A stretch of DNA of 64,000 nucleotides, from the NCBI RefSeq assembly GCF_009832905.1, contig NZ_CP047135.1, positions 1,962,001-2,026,000 on the forward strand, given 5' to 3'. The position numbers were made by a program, and so were the translations under genes. This DNA comes from Stenotrophomonas sp. 364. Its GTDB lineage: Bacteria; Pseudomonadota; Gammaproteobacteria; Xanthomonadales; Xanthomonadaceae. Below, one piece after another: positions 51,464 to 59,060 of the stretch. Positions within the stretch are counted from its first letter, which is position 1. Every line of letters starts with the position of its first letter. The notes under the pieces are model-generated. The model did not search any database. It was not told where the DNA came from and was given only the letters and a program-made list of their open reading frames with translations.

Positions 51464-52429
51464 ATGCGCATGTTGTATCCCACCATCGAACCTTACCGCG
51501 AGCATCGTCTGCCGGTGGATGCCGTGCACACGCTGCATGTCGAGGAATGTGGCGCAGCGGACGGCATTCCCGTGGTGTTCCTGCACGGCGGCCCCGGTGC
51601 GGGCGTGTCACCCACGCACCGTCGTTTCTTTGATCCCGCGCGCTACCGCATCGTACTGATCGACCAGCGCGGCAGCGGTCGCTCTACTCCGTTCGGCGAA
51701 TTGCGTGACAACACCACCGCGCACCTCGTGGCCGACATCGAGTCCGTGCGCGAGCACCTGGGCATCGACCGCTGGCTGGTCTTCGGCGGCTCGTGGGGGT
51801 CCACGCTGGCGCTGGCCTACGCGCAGGCACACCCGGACCGCGCCACCGGCGTGATCGTGCGCGGCGTGTACCTCGGCCGTGCCGAAGAGAACCGCTGGTT
51901 CAACGAGGCCGATGGCGGCGCCCGCTGGATTTTCCCCGAACGGTGGGCGCGCTATGAAGCGCACATTCCCGAGGCCGAACGCGGCGAACTGATCGCCGCT
52001 TACTGGCAGCGCCTCGACAGTCCCGACCAGGACGTGGCCATCGCTGCGGCGCAGGCATGGCTGGGCTGGGAAGACCACGCGGCCACGCTGGTGCATGACG
52101 TGGAGGCGCGCTCGCACGCCGATCCCTTGGCGACGCTGGCCAAGGCGCGCATCGAAGCCCATTACTTCCGCCACCATGCGTTCCTGGAGCACGGGCAGCT
52201 TTTGCAGGGCGTTGATCGCATCCGCCACCTGCCGGGGGTGATCGTGCAGGGCCGCTACGACATCATCTGCCCCGCGCGCAGCGCCTGGGATCTCGCGTCT
52301 GTCTGGCCGGAGGCGCAGCTGGAGATGGTGCTGTCGGGCCATGGCGCAACCGAACCGGCCACCGCTGACGCGCTGGTGCGGGCCACCGACGCCTTCGCCG
52401 ACCGCATCGCCGGTCCTGTCCGCGCCTGA
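51464..52429 (+). CDS. pip: Proline iminopeptidase (S33 family)
   Basis: A 321-residue alpha/beta hydrolase releasing N-terminal proline from peptides. It has FLHGGPGAGVSPTHRRFFDP, IDQRGSGRSTPFGELRDNTT, the nucleophile Ser in VFGGSWGSTLALAY, Asp in VQGRYDIICP and the His in LSGHGATEP. The cap domain carries RGVYLGRAEENRWF and the Glu cluster that binds the substrate amino group. Start chosen at ATG 51464; ATG 51470 also possible. Cytoplasmic, no signal peptide. Confidence 0.92.
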   Translation: MRMLYPTIEPYREHRLPVDAVHTLHVEECGAADGIPVVFLHGGPGAGVSPTHRRFFDPARYRIVLIDQRGSGRSTPFGELRDNTTAHLVADIESVREHLGIDRWLVFGGSWGSTLALAYAQAHPDRATGVIVRGVYLGRAEENRWFNEADGGARWIFPERWARYEAHIPEAERGELIAAYWQRLDSPDQDVAIAAAQAWLGWEDHAATLVHDVEARSHADPLATLAKARIEAHYFRHHAFLEHGQLLQGVDRIRHLPGVIVQGRYDIICPARSAWDLASVWPEAQLEMVLSGHGATEPATADALVRATDAFADRIAGPVRA

Positions 52430-52559
52430 AGCGGTCGGATGCAGTAGCAACACCCAGGCATCGCGCGACGCGGCGGTGCGCTGCATCGCCGGTCCATGGC
52501 ACGGCGTTAACGGGGTGCGGTGCACGCTCGCAACCACGTTGAGCGAAGCAGGACCACGT

Positions 52560-53255
52560 ATGCACCCCACCCTTCGAACCGTTCTGGCCGGCGCCGCCAT
52601 GGTGGCGTTGGCCACGGCGTGCACCGCGTCCGATGCCGATGCGTCACGCGAGACAGCGGCGCCCTCGGCACTGCCGACAGCCACGCCACCGGACACGGAC
52701 ACGGTCGCGTCGGTGGCGGGCCGCGCCACACCACCCGCGCAGTCAGCGGATGCCTTCGCCGAATCTGCGCCGGGCATCGCAGTCCGACCGGTGGCAGGCA
52801 CCACCGTGCACCGGGACTTCAAGCGCAGCTACCTGGCGATGGATACGTGGACGCTATACCCCGCCGAAGGCAGCACCGGCCGGCCGCTTGTGGCGCTGGT
52901 GCTGGATGGCTCCAACGAGATCACATCGGCAGAAATGCGGATCGGGCGCAGCGACGGCGCCGCAGACGTGAAGTCGTGCACCACGCCCCCGTCCGATGCG
53001 GCAGGCAAGGCGGATACGGCGGATGTAGACGGTGTGCGTACCACCCACTTCAGCAGCAGCGACGCGGCGATGAGTCACTACCTGTCGGCCGACAGCTATC
53101 GCGTCGTCCAGGGCGGCGCCTGTTATGCCGTCGACCTGATCATCGCCGGCACCCGTCCGGAGGTGTACGACCCGCCGCGCACGCCACCATTTACCGCGCA
53201 GCAGGCCAAGGCGGCGCTGGCGGCCATGCTCGCTGCGGTGCACTGGACGCACTAG
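52560..53255 (+). CDS. Hypothetical lipoprotein
   Basis: A 231-residue predicted lipoprotein. The signal peptide ends in a lipobox VALATAC. A Thr/Ala/Pro-rich linker of ~60 residues follows, then a compact domain (RSYLAMDTWTLYPAEGSTGR, VLDGSNEITSAEMRIGRSDG, GACYAVDLIIAGTRPEVYDP). Two Cys remain in the domain. Family not recognised. The start at 52560 is chosen by the signal peptide. Confidence 0.78.
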   Translation: MHPTLRTVLAGAAMVALATACTASDADASRETAAPSALPTATPPDTDTVASVAGRATPPAQSADAFAESAPGIAVRPVAGTTVHRDFKRSYLAMDTWTLYPAEGSTGRPLVALVLDGSNEITSAEMRIGRSDGAADVKSCTTPPSDAAGKADTADVDGVRTTHFSSSDAAMSHYLSADSYRVVQGGACYAVDLIIAGTRPEVYDPPRTPPFTAQQAKAALAAMLAAVHWTH

Positions 53256-53355
53256 CGGCGTAGCTGCGCGCCCGTTGATGTCGCCACCACGCATCAACGC
53301 TCACCATCCAAGGCAACGGCGCGCGCCACGGGCGCCCCTGTGATGAGGCCTCTGC

Positions 53356-53955
53356 ATGCACGACTGGGCAACACTCCCTCGAACGTTCTACCAACGCCAC
53401 CCCACCGAGATGGCACCGGCGCTGCTCAACAAACTGCTGGTGCGCGATGACGGGCGCGCGGGCCGTATCGTCGAGGTGGAAGCCTACGCGGGCAGCGAAG
53501 ACCCCGCCGCGCATTCGTTCCGCGGGCAGACGCCGCGCACCGCCACCATGTTCGGTGAGGCCGGCCACCTGTATGTGTATTTCAGTTACGGCATGCATTG
53601 GGGATCGAACGCGGTCTGCGGCGAGGTGGGTCAGGGCTGGGGCGTGCTGCTGCGTGCATTGGAGCCGGTGCAGGGCCTGGCGTTGATACGTGAGGCGCGC
53701 CCGGCCATCCGCCACGACCGCGACCTGGCCAGTGGGCCGGGCCGGTTGTCACAGGCAATGGGCATCACCAAGGCACTGGATGGCGCGGACCTGGTGCGCA
53801 ACGATCGCGGCGTACGCATTGTCTCCGATGGGATGGCGCCGCCCACCGAACCGGTGGTTGGCCCACGCATTGGTATCAGCAAGGCAACGGATTTTCCGTG
53901 GCGCTGGCACGTGCCCGGGCATGCGCACGTATCGGGTCGTTCCGCGCGGCGCTGA
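53356..53955 (+). CDS. DNA-3-methyladenine glycosylase (AAG/MPG family)
   Basis: A 199-residue monofunctional glycosylase of the mammalian AAG type. It excises alkylated purines such as 3-methyladenine in base-excision repair. Family landmarks: ALLNKLLVRDDG, the catalytic Glu in IVEVEAYAGSEDPAAHSFRG, TPRTATMFGEAGHLYVYFSY, LLRALEPVQG, LASGPGRLSQAMGI and PRIGISKATDFPWRW. Length matches the family. Start at ATG 53356. Confidence 0.93.
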   Translation: MHDWATLPRTFYQRHPTEMAPALLNKLLVRDDGRAGRIVEVEAYAGSEDPAAHSFRGQTPRTATMFGEAGHLYVYFSYGMHWGSNAVCGEVGQGWGVLLRALEPVQGLALIREARPAIRHDRDLASGPGRLSQAMGITKALDGADLVRNDRGVRIVSDGMAPPTEPVVGPRIGISKATDFPWRWHVPGHAHVSGRSARR

Positions 53956-54066
53956 TCCTGCCGCGAGCTGCGCTGGTATTCTGCTCGGCTGCCCGGCACC
54001 GGTTGACGCACGCGTGGTGATCGCGCGTCGTCGCCCGTTGTTGCATCACGAAATGGATGTCCCCCG

Positions 54067-54527
54067 ATGAAACCCCTTCCCACCCTGCTGCTGGGTGCTG
54101 CCCTGCTGTGCGGCGCAGCGCCGCTGCGCCGCACAGCAGGGCACGTCTACTAGGTTGGCCTGGACATCCGCCTGGCCGGCCACGGCACGTTCCGGCAGCG
54201 TAGTCTCAACAGCCTTGCGTCAGCGTGGAACTCACCGGAACCGACGTGCAGGGTCGTGGCCGGCAGGTGCTGCAGCGTGCCGACGGCATGCCGATCGAGA
54301 CGCGCATGCAGCTGACGCTGGCACCCCGCGACGACCTGCCCGCCACCGAGCAGCGGATGGATCTGGACCCGCTGCAGCGCCTGGAGAGCGAGACCCTCCT
54401 GAAGACGTATCCGGCGACGATCCAGGCCCACCTCGATGCACCGCCCTTTTCGGCGGTGTCGTCCAATGCCGACGATTACCCACTGTCGCCGCCGGAAGCA
54501 GGCGCTGCCTTGGCGCGAGAGAAGTAA
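54067..54527 (+). pseudogene. Probable decayed exported-protein gene with inverted-repeat scar
   Basis: An ATG at 54067 starts a signal peptide (PLPTLLLGAALLCGAAP) but the frame ends after 28 codons at a TAG. Just past the signal peptide is a perfect 20-bp inverted repeat (54100-54119 / 54123-54142, 3-base loop). Beyond the stop the same frame reads LDIRLAGHGTFRQRSL and then shifts. A 100-residue open stretch to 54527 (ADGMPIETRMQLTLAPRDDL) may be the remaining C-terminal part. The inverted repeat may have been formed by a copying error of the signal-peptide segment. Uncertain. Confidence 0.45.
54100..54142. repeat. Perfect 20-bp inverted repeat
   Basis: The arms 54100-54119 and 54123-54142 are exact reverse complements with a GCC loop. 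The left arm is part of a signal-peptide coding segment. No T-run follows, so it is less likely a normal terminator. It can form a stable GC-rich hairpin. Confidence 0.8.
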
Positions 54528-54929
54528 TTGCACCGCCTCGCGTAGCGCGTGGCGCACCGCAGAAAGCGCATCCGGTCGATTACCGCTACGGCGGGACGTG
54601 GTTAGTTGTTGATCGGCATCACACTTCCATCGAAGGCGACTGCCTTGCATGCAGGGCCGCCCTATCGTCGTGCACGCCCGGAATCCAGCAAAGTGCCCGG
54701 GTTTTTCCTGTCTACGGCAGGCGTCGCCACGTCCAGACGCAGGGGCGCCGCATTGGAGTAGCCAACCCGGTGCCGATGACGGCAGCGCAGCGCCCTTTCA
54801 CACCGATGCCACCGCATTTTCCGTCGATTCCGCCAATCGGGATATCGCGCGGCGCCTTACTGTGGCCCCACGGTGAAGCGGTTCCACCGTCAGGAACACC
54901 CGCCCACTTCCACTCATCCGCAGGAGGAC
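54528..54929. other. Leader region upstream of the R-body locus, no recognised gene
   Basis: About 400 bp precede the first RebB gene. No convincing gene was recognised; open stretches in this region lack plausible starts and family features. The Reb promoter must lie here. I found no clear sigma-70 or -24/-12 sigma-54 consensus. Confidence 0.5.
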
Positions 54930-54932
54930 ATG

Positions 54933-55223
54933 ATGGCATTCCCTACATCGGTCAATGACCAGATCACCGATTCGGTCACCCAGGTCAACACCAAAGTGCT
55001 CGGCGACGGCCCGGCCGTGGCGATGGGCAACCTGTACCAGGCCACCGCCCAAGCGCTGGCGAACGCCGCCCACAACGCCACCAACGCGCAGCAACAGTCC
55101 TACGTGACAGCGCAGTCTGCCACCACCATGGGCGTGGCCACGCTGTACTCCATCGACACGGCCACCACCGGGGTGGCCACCAAGGACATCCTGAGTACGC
55201 GGGTCCGCGGCCTCGGTAACTGA
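54933..55223 (+). CDS. rebB: RebB-family R-body protein 1
   Basis: A 96-residue R-body structural protein. RebB family pattern: VNDQITDSVTQVNTKVLGD, AMGNLYQATAQALANAAHNA, AQQQSYVTAQSATTMGVATL and YSIDTATTG. R-bodies are coiled protein ribbons that unroll in acid and can pierce membranes; they underlie the killer trait of Caedibacter. ATG at 54933 chosen to match the paralogs (MAFPTSVN); 54930 is also ATG. A strong AGGAGG lies upstream (54921-54926 area). The C-terminus (STRVRGLGN) is a little longer than in the paralogs. First gene of the Reb operon. Confidence 0.93.
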   Translation: MAFPTSVNDQITDSVTQVNTKVLGDGPAVAMGNLYQATAQALANAAHNATNAQQQSYVTAQSATTMGVATLYSIDTATTGVATKDILSTRVRGLGN

Positions 55224-55259
55224 TCCCTTCCCTGATCCACGCCCGACAAGGATATCGAC

Positions 55260-55529
55260 ATGGCATTCCCGACCTCCGTCAACGACCAGATCACCGATTC
55301 GGTCACCCAGGCCAACACCAAGGTGCTTGGCGATGCGCCCGCCATCGCAATGGGCAACCTGTACCAGGCCACCGCCCAGGCGCTGGCCAACGCGGCACAT
55401 AACGCCACCAATGCCCAGCAGCAGTCCTACGTCACCGCCCAGGCCGCCACCACCATGGGCGTGGCCACGCTCTATTCGCTGGATACCGCCACCACCGGCG
55501 TGGCGACCAAGCAGATTCTGGGCGCGTAA
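55260..55529 (+). CDS. rebB: RebB-family R-body protein 2
   Basis: An 89-residue RebB paralog nearly identical to the first over its whole length (ITDSVTQANTKVLGDAPAIA, MGNLYQATAQALANAAHNAT). Recent tandem duplication is likely. It differs at the C-terminus (VATKQILGA). It lies 36 bp downstream of the first, in the same operon. R-body ribbons are usually built from more than one Reb protein. Confidence 0.93.
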   Translation: MAFPTSVNDQITDSVTQANTKVLGDAPAIAMGNLYQATAQALANAAHNATNAQQQSYVTAQAATTMGVATLYSLDTATTGVATKQILGA

Positions 55530-55558
55530 CACCGCGACGACGTTCAAGGAGTTGAGCA

Positions 55559-55828
55559 ATGGCATTCCCCACCGCCGTCAATGACCAGATCACCGACACG
55601 GTTTCGCAGGCCAACGTGTTGGTACTGGGCATCGCGCCCGCCACCGCCATGGGCAACCTCTACCAAGCCACGGCACAGGCCCTGGCCAACGCCGCCCACA
55701 ACGCAACGATGGCGCAGCAGCAGATGTACGTCACCGCCCAGGCCGCGACCACGATGGGCGTTTCATTGCTCTACTCGCTCGATACCGGCGCCACTGGCGC
55801 CGCCACCCGGAAGATCCTCGGCGGCTGA
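55559..55828 (+). CDS. rebB: RebB-family R-body protein 3
   Basis: An 89-residue paralog with the same frame of motifs but more differences: VSQANVLVLGIAPATAMGNL and ATMAQQQMYVTAQAATTMGV. The change of NTKVLGD to NVLVLGI removes the charged residues and may alter packing. Ribosome site AAGGAG at 55546-55551 region. Same operon, 29 bp after the second paralog. Confidence 0.93.
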   Translation: MAFPTAVNDQITDTVSQANVLVLGIAPATAMGNLYQATAQALANAAHNATMAQQQMYVTAQAATTMGVSLLYSLDTGATGAATRKILGG

Positions 55829-55883
55829 CCCCGGCCGTCGCCGATCTCCATACCGCTCCACCCACAGTTGAGGAGTCACTACC

Positions 55884-56156
55884 ATGGCATTTCCAACCGC
55901 CGTCAACAGCCAGATCACCGATTCGGTTTCGCAGGTCAACACCAAGGTCCTGGGCGATTCGCCGGCGATCGCGATGGGCAACCTGTTCGTGGCGACGAGC
56001 CAGGCGTTGTCCAACGCAGCGCACAACGCCACCAACAACCAGCAGCAGTCCTACGTGACGATGCAGGCGTCCACCACCCAGGGCGTTTCAACCCTGTACT
56101 CCATCGACACCGCCTCGGCTGGTGTCGCTACCCGGGAAGTACTGGGCCTGCGGTGA
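55884..56156 (+). CDS. rebB: RebB-family R-body protein 4
   Basis: A 90-residue paralog (VNSQITDSVSQVNTKVLGDS, AMGNLFVATSQALSNAAHNA, NNQQQSYVTMQASTTQGVST). It keeps the QQQ segment and YSIDTAS motif of the Caedibacter RebB. 55 bp after the third paralog, with GAGGAG (55870 region) as ribosome site. Confidence 0.93.
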   Translation: MAFPTAVNSQITDSVSQVNTKVLGDSPAIAMGNLFVATSQALSNAAHNATNNQQQSYVTMQASTTQGVSTLYSIDTASAGVATREVLGLR

Positions 56157-56220
56157 CCCACCCGGCCGCGGGTGCGCCTGTGGCCCACCGCAGCGCCCGA
56201 CGTGACAGGCGCCCCCGCGC

Positions 56221-56457
56221 ATGAGTAGTTCCCCCGCCATCGCCAGCCTGTTGCAGACAACCGCCGCAGGCTCGGCGATGGCAATTGCCCTGGCCCCGTC
56301 CTTTGCGATGTCGGCAACCTATCTGGTCGCTTCGGACACGCTGGGCCTGGCCATGCAGAACGCTGTCGCCCACCAGCAACGCGCCCAGGTGCTGGCAGGC
56401 GCATCGCTCGCCCAGGTCCTTGCCTTGATCATCCAGAAGGGAGCCGCTACATCATGA
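56221..56457 (+). CDS. Divergent Reb-like small protein
   Basis: A 78-residue protein rich in Ala, with the RebB-like order of segments (LAPSFAMSATYLVASDTLGLAMQNAVAHQQRAQ) but without the ITDSV start. The AMQNAV..QQ part matches AHNAT..QQQ of the RebB proteins. It overlaps the next gene by 4 bp. Likely a minor or regulating R-body component; assignment by motif and context. Confidence 0.75.
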   Translation: MSSSPAIASLLQTTAAGSAMAIALAPSFAMSATYLVASDTLGLAMQNAVAHQQRAQVLAGASLAQVLALIIQKGAATS

Positions 56458-57032
56458 CCGACGACAGCACCGTGAACAGCCAGCTGGTGGACAGCATCAG
56501 CAGCGTGGTGACGCTGACCGCCGGGCAGGCGCCAGGCCAATCATTTGGCATGCTCGACGTTGTACTGCTGGAGACACTGGGAACTGCCATGCACAACGCC
56601 GTCAATCGGCAGCAGAGTGCAGGCATGGTCAATGCCGCCGCGATCACCGCCGCGTGCGCCAAGATGATCTCCGCCCCGTTCCCGATGCCGCCCGCTCCCC
56701 CGCCGGTGCCCCCCGGCCCGCCGCCGGTCGTACTGCCGCTGCCGAGCCCGCCGCCGGCGCCGATGTCACCTGCGGCATTGATCGCTGCGGCCACCGCAGA
56801 AGCAACCACGGCCATCGACGTTCTCAAAGCGCAGTCGCAAGGCGCAAGCAGCGATGCAGCAACGGCGACCGCCGACCTGCAGCAGCTGGCCGCGGCTGCC
56901 ACGGCTGCGCAGGCGCCGGCCACCCGTGCTGATCCATCGCCCGATCCGTCGCCCGACCCGGCACCGGTGCCGGTTCCCGCCCCGGCTCCCGCACCGACCA
57001 CGCCGCCGGCGGGCACCGACGCGGCCACGTAA
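56454..57032 (+). CDS. Reb-like protein with Pro/Ala-rich C-terminal tail
   Basis: A 192-residue protein. Residues ~1-75 are Reb-like (VNSQLVDSISSVVTLTAGQAPGQ, LGTAMHNAVNRQQSAGMVNA). Then two Pro-rich stretches (MPPAPPPVPPGPPPVVLPLP, and a Pro/Asp/Ala repeat at the end) flank an Ala-rich helix (AATAEATTAIDVLKAQSQGA). It may link the ribbon to another factor or cap it. Such a Pro-rich extension is unusual for a Reb protein. Confidence 0.75.
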   Translation: MTDDSTVNSQLVDSISSVVTLTAGQAPGQSFGMLDVVLLETLGTAMHNAVNRQQSAGMVNAAAITAACAKMISAPFPMPPAPPPVPPGPPPVVLPLPSPPPAPMSPAALIAAATAEATTAIDVLKAQSQGASSDAATATADLQQLAAAATAAQAPATRADPSPDPSPDPAPVPVPAPAPAPTTPPAGTDAAT

Positions 57033-57071
57033 GCCCTGCCCGCCGCCACGCGTGCATTCCAAGGAGTTGTC

Positions 57072-57419
57072 ATGGATCCCAGCAACGTCAACGCCCAGGT
57101 CATCGACGTCATCAACCAGGTGCAGATCGCGACGATGAGCCCGCAGGTCGTGCTGACCAGTGGCGCGGGAAAGGCCTACCAATCGGTCGCCCAATCGACC
57201 GCCATCGCGGTGCAGGACGCCACCGATGCCCTGCGCAATGTATCCACCATCGCTACCACGGCCGCCGGTGTCGCCATGGCGCAGTACCTGGCCACCGGCG
57301 ATGACAAGTACGCCAAGGTGCTCACCCAGGCACAAACGATGATGCAGGGCGCCACCGAGGATTTCACCCGCATCGGCACCGCTGCTGCATCCGTGCTCAA
57401 GGGCTTTCCGGCCGGCTGA
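57072..57419 (+). CDS. Divergent Reb-like protein
   Basis: A 115-residue protein with RebB-like N-terminus (VNAQVIDVINQVQIATMSPQ) and central segment (KAYQSVAQSTAIAVQDATDA), then ISTIATTAAG-like (VSTIATTAAGVAMAQYLATG) and an extra helix. AAGGAG precedes the ATG. It is a likely R-body subunit or assembly factor, a more distant member than rebB1-4. Confidence 0.75.
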   Translation: MDPSNVNAQVIDVINQVQIATMSPQVVLTSGAGKAYQSVAQSTAIAVQDATDALRNVSTIATTAAGVAMAQYLATGDDKYAKVLTQAQTMMQGATEDFTRIGTAAASVLKGFPAG

Positions 57420-57439
57420 GCCCTACAGGAGAACTCCCC

Positions 57440-58507
57440 ATGACCTTGTTCGTCGCCGAGCGCTCTGTCGCGTTGCCGCGCATGCTGTCCAGCCTGTGCC
57501 AGCAGGCGCTGTCCTTCATCGATGGCGGGATGCAATGGCTTGACTGGGCCATCCGCACGCCGCTCCACCGTTATCAGTTCGATGATGAAAGCCAGCTGCT
57601 GGATGCGATCCAGCAGGGCCTGCATGACACCCCGATGGCCTGGCTGCCGCAGATAGGCCTGCAGGTAAGCCCGGTAAAACTCTTCAGCCTGGGCAGCGAT
57701 GGATTGGCCGCGCTGGCGGCGGCCGAAGCCGGCGACACCCGTCAGGTGCTGGCCTTGCAGGTGCAGCACGTGCTCGTTGACAACGGCCTGGTCACCACGG
57801 CCCAGCTCGGTGCGGCGTCGGCGCTGCCCGGCGAACTGGGCGTGGCGGACGCCCCGCTGCTGCAGGGGCTGGGGTTCGATGAGCGGCTGGCGCTGTTCCA
57901 GCTGGTGGCCACGCCGCCGGCTGCGGCACAGCCTGCCGTGACGCCGCAGGAGGCCGCCAGCTTCGCCGTGGCGCAGGCGCAGCATCCGTTGGAATTCTGC
58001 GATTACTACCGTTTCTACATGCAGTCCGCGGCTGCGGGAGAAACGGCCGACGCGCGCCAGCAGAACACCACGGTGGCCTTGCAGTCGCTGCTGCCCACGT
58101 TGTTTGGTGCACTGGACGGCATCCCCATCGCAACGCTGCCGTCGCCACAGCAGGTAGCACAGGCGCTGGCCAGCTACATGGCCGGCGGTCGCCAGATAGG
58201 GTTTCCGCGCATCAGCCTGGCGCTGCAGCAGACGGCCGCGCAGTCGCGCACGCCTGGCGTGGAGCTGGCCGTCAGCCCGGACGCCAGCGAGGCCTACCTG
58301 GCCGCTGCGCAGCGTTTCCTTGCCAGCCACCCGCCCCGCAACGGCCGTCTGGGTCAGGATGGCCGCAGCGTCCAGTTCCAGCTGGAGGGCGATGGTCGAC
58401 AGGCACAGCTTGCGTTGCACAACGGCGTGCTCAGCCTGGCGGCCTTCGGCACGCAGGACACAGCCACTGCCAACACCCCCCCAGCGCCGACGGGAGCACC
58501 GCCGTGA
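57440..58507 (+). CDS. R-body locus protein of unknown function
   Basis: A 355-residue, mostly helical, acidic protein with no signal peptide. Features: LSSLCQQALSFIDGGMQWLD near the N-terminus, EFCDYYRFYMQSAAAGETAD in the middle, and an Ala/Gln-rich body. 20 bp from the preceding Reb gene and overlapping the next gene by 4 bp (GTGA), so part of the operon. I do not recognise the family. Confidence 0.75.
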   Translation: MTLFVAERSVALPRMLSSLCQQALSFIDGGMQWLDWAIRTPLHRYQFDDESQLLDAIQQGLHDTPMAWLPQIGLQVSPVKLFSLGSDGLAALAAAEAGDTRQVLALQVQHVLVDNGLVTTAQLGAASALPGELGVADAPLLQGLGFDERLALFQLVATPPAAAQPAVTPQEAASFAVAQAQHPLEFCDYYRFYMQSAAAGETADARQQNTTVALQSLLPTLFGALDGIPIATLPSPQQVAQALASYMAGGRQIGFPRISLALQQTAAQSRTPGVELAVSPDASEAYLAAAQRFLASHPPRNGRLGQDGRSVQFQLEGDGRQAQLALHNGVLSLAAFGTQDTATANTPPAPTGAPP

Positions 58508-59025
58508 CGTCCGACCCGCCGCCCGATCCGCCTCCCGACACCCTGTCTGCGGCCGGCCCTCCCGCACCCACCGACGGTCAGCAGGCACACCGCGATGCCC
58601 CTGGCGACATCTCCCGTGGCAGACAGGTGTTCCGCGCCCTGCTGCAGGCGGTGCGCCGCCCTACCCCCTCATTCCCCGCTCCAGGAGACCATGCCATGCC
58701 TACCCTGCCCCCCGGCGTCCCCCTTCCCCCGACCACCGCACCGGACCCGGCGCCGCCGTCGGACCCGATGCGGGTCGCACAGACGCTGGTTGACCAGGCA
58801 ATGTGCGCCAGCGACGCGCTGATCCAGGCCGCCATGGTCAGCACGCAGCAGTCCATCACCGCGGCCAACCAGGCGGTGCAGGCGGCCGATGCAGCCGCGC
58901 AGGCCGCCGTGCAGGCGGCAACGTCCGCCGCCGACGCTGCGGTGCAGGACGCCATGCGCCAGGCCAGCAGTGCCACCGACGGCGGCGCTGCATCCCCACC
59001 CCCCGCCGACGGCCCGGCCCGCTGA
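58504..59025 (+). CDS. Pro-rich, Ala-rich R-body locus protein (two possible starts)
   Basis: From the GTG at 58504, which overlaps the previous stop, it has 173 residues. An internal ATG at 58696 has a better ribosome site (AGGAGA) and would give a 109-residue protein. The first ~64 residues are Pro-rich and disordered; the rest has a long Ala/Gln-rich helix with the STQQSITAANQAVQAADAAA segment, which repeats like a Reb-type coiled helix (AVQAATSAADAAVQDAM). Likely a Reb-associated protein. Which start is used is not clear. Confidence 0.65.
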   Translation: MTSDPPPDPPPDTLSAAGPPAPTDGQQAHRDAPGDISRGRQVFRALLQAVRRPTPSFPAPGDHAMPTLPPGVPLPPTTAPDPAPPSDPMRVAQTLVDQAMCASDALIQAAMVSTQQSITAANQAVQAADAAAQAAVQAATSAADAAVQDAMRQASSATDGGAASPPPADGPAR

Positions 59026-59060
59026 CGCCGGCAGCGCCCCGCCGTAGAGGAGCCGCACGC

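Noticed and set aside
54225..54527. A separate 100-codon gene
   Set aside because: GTG start without a ribosome site; reads better as the decayed end of the broken exported-protein gene.
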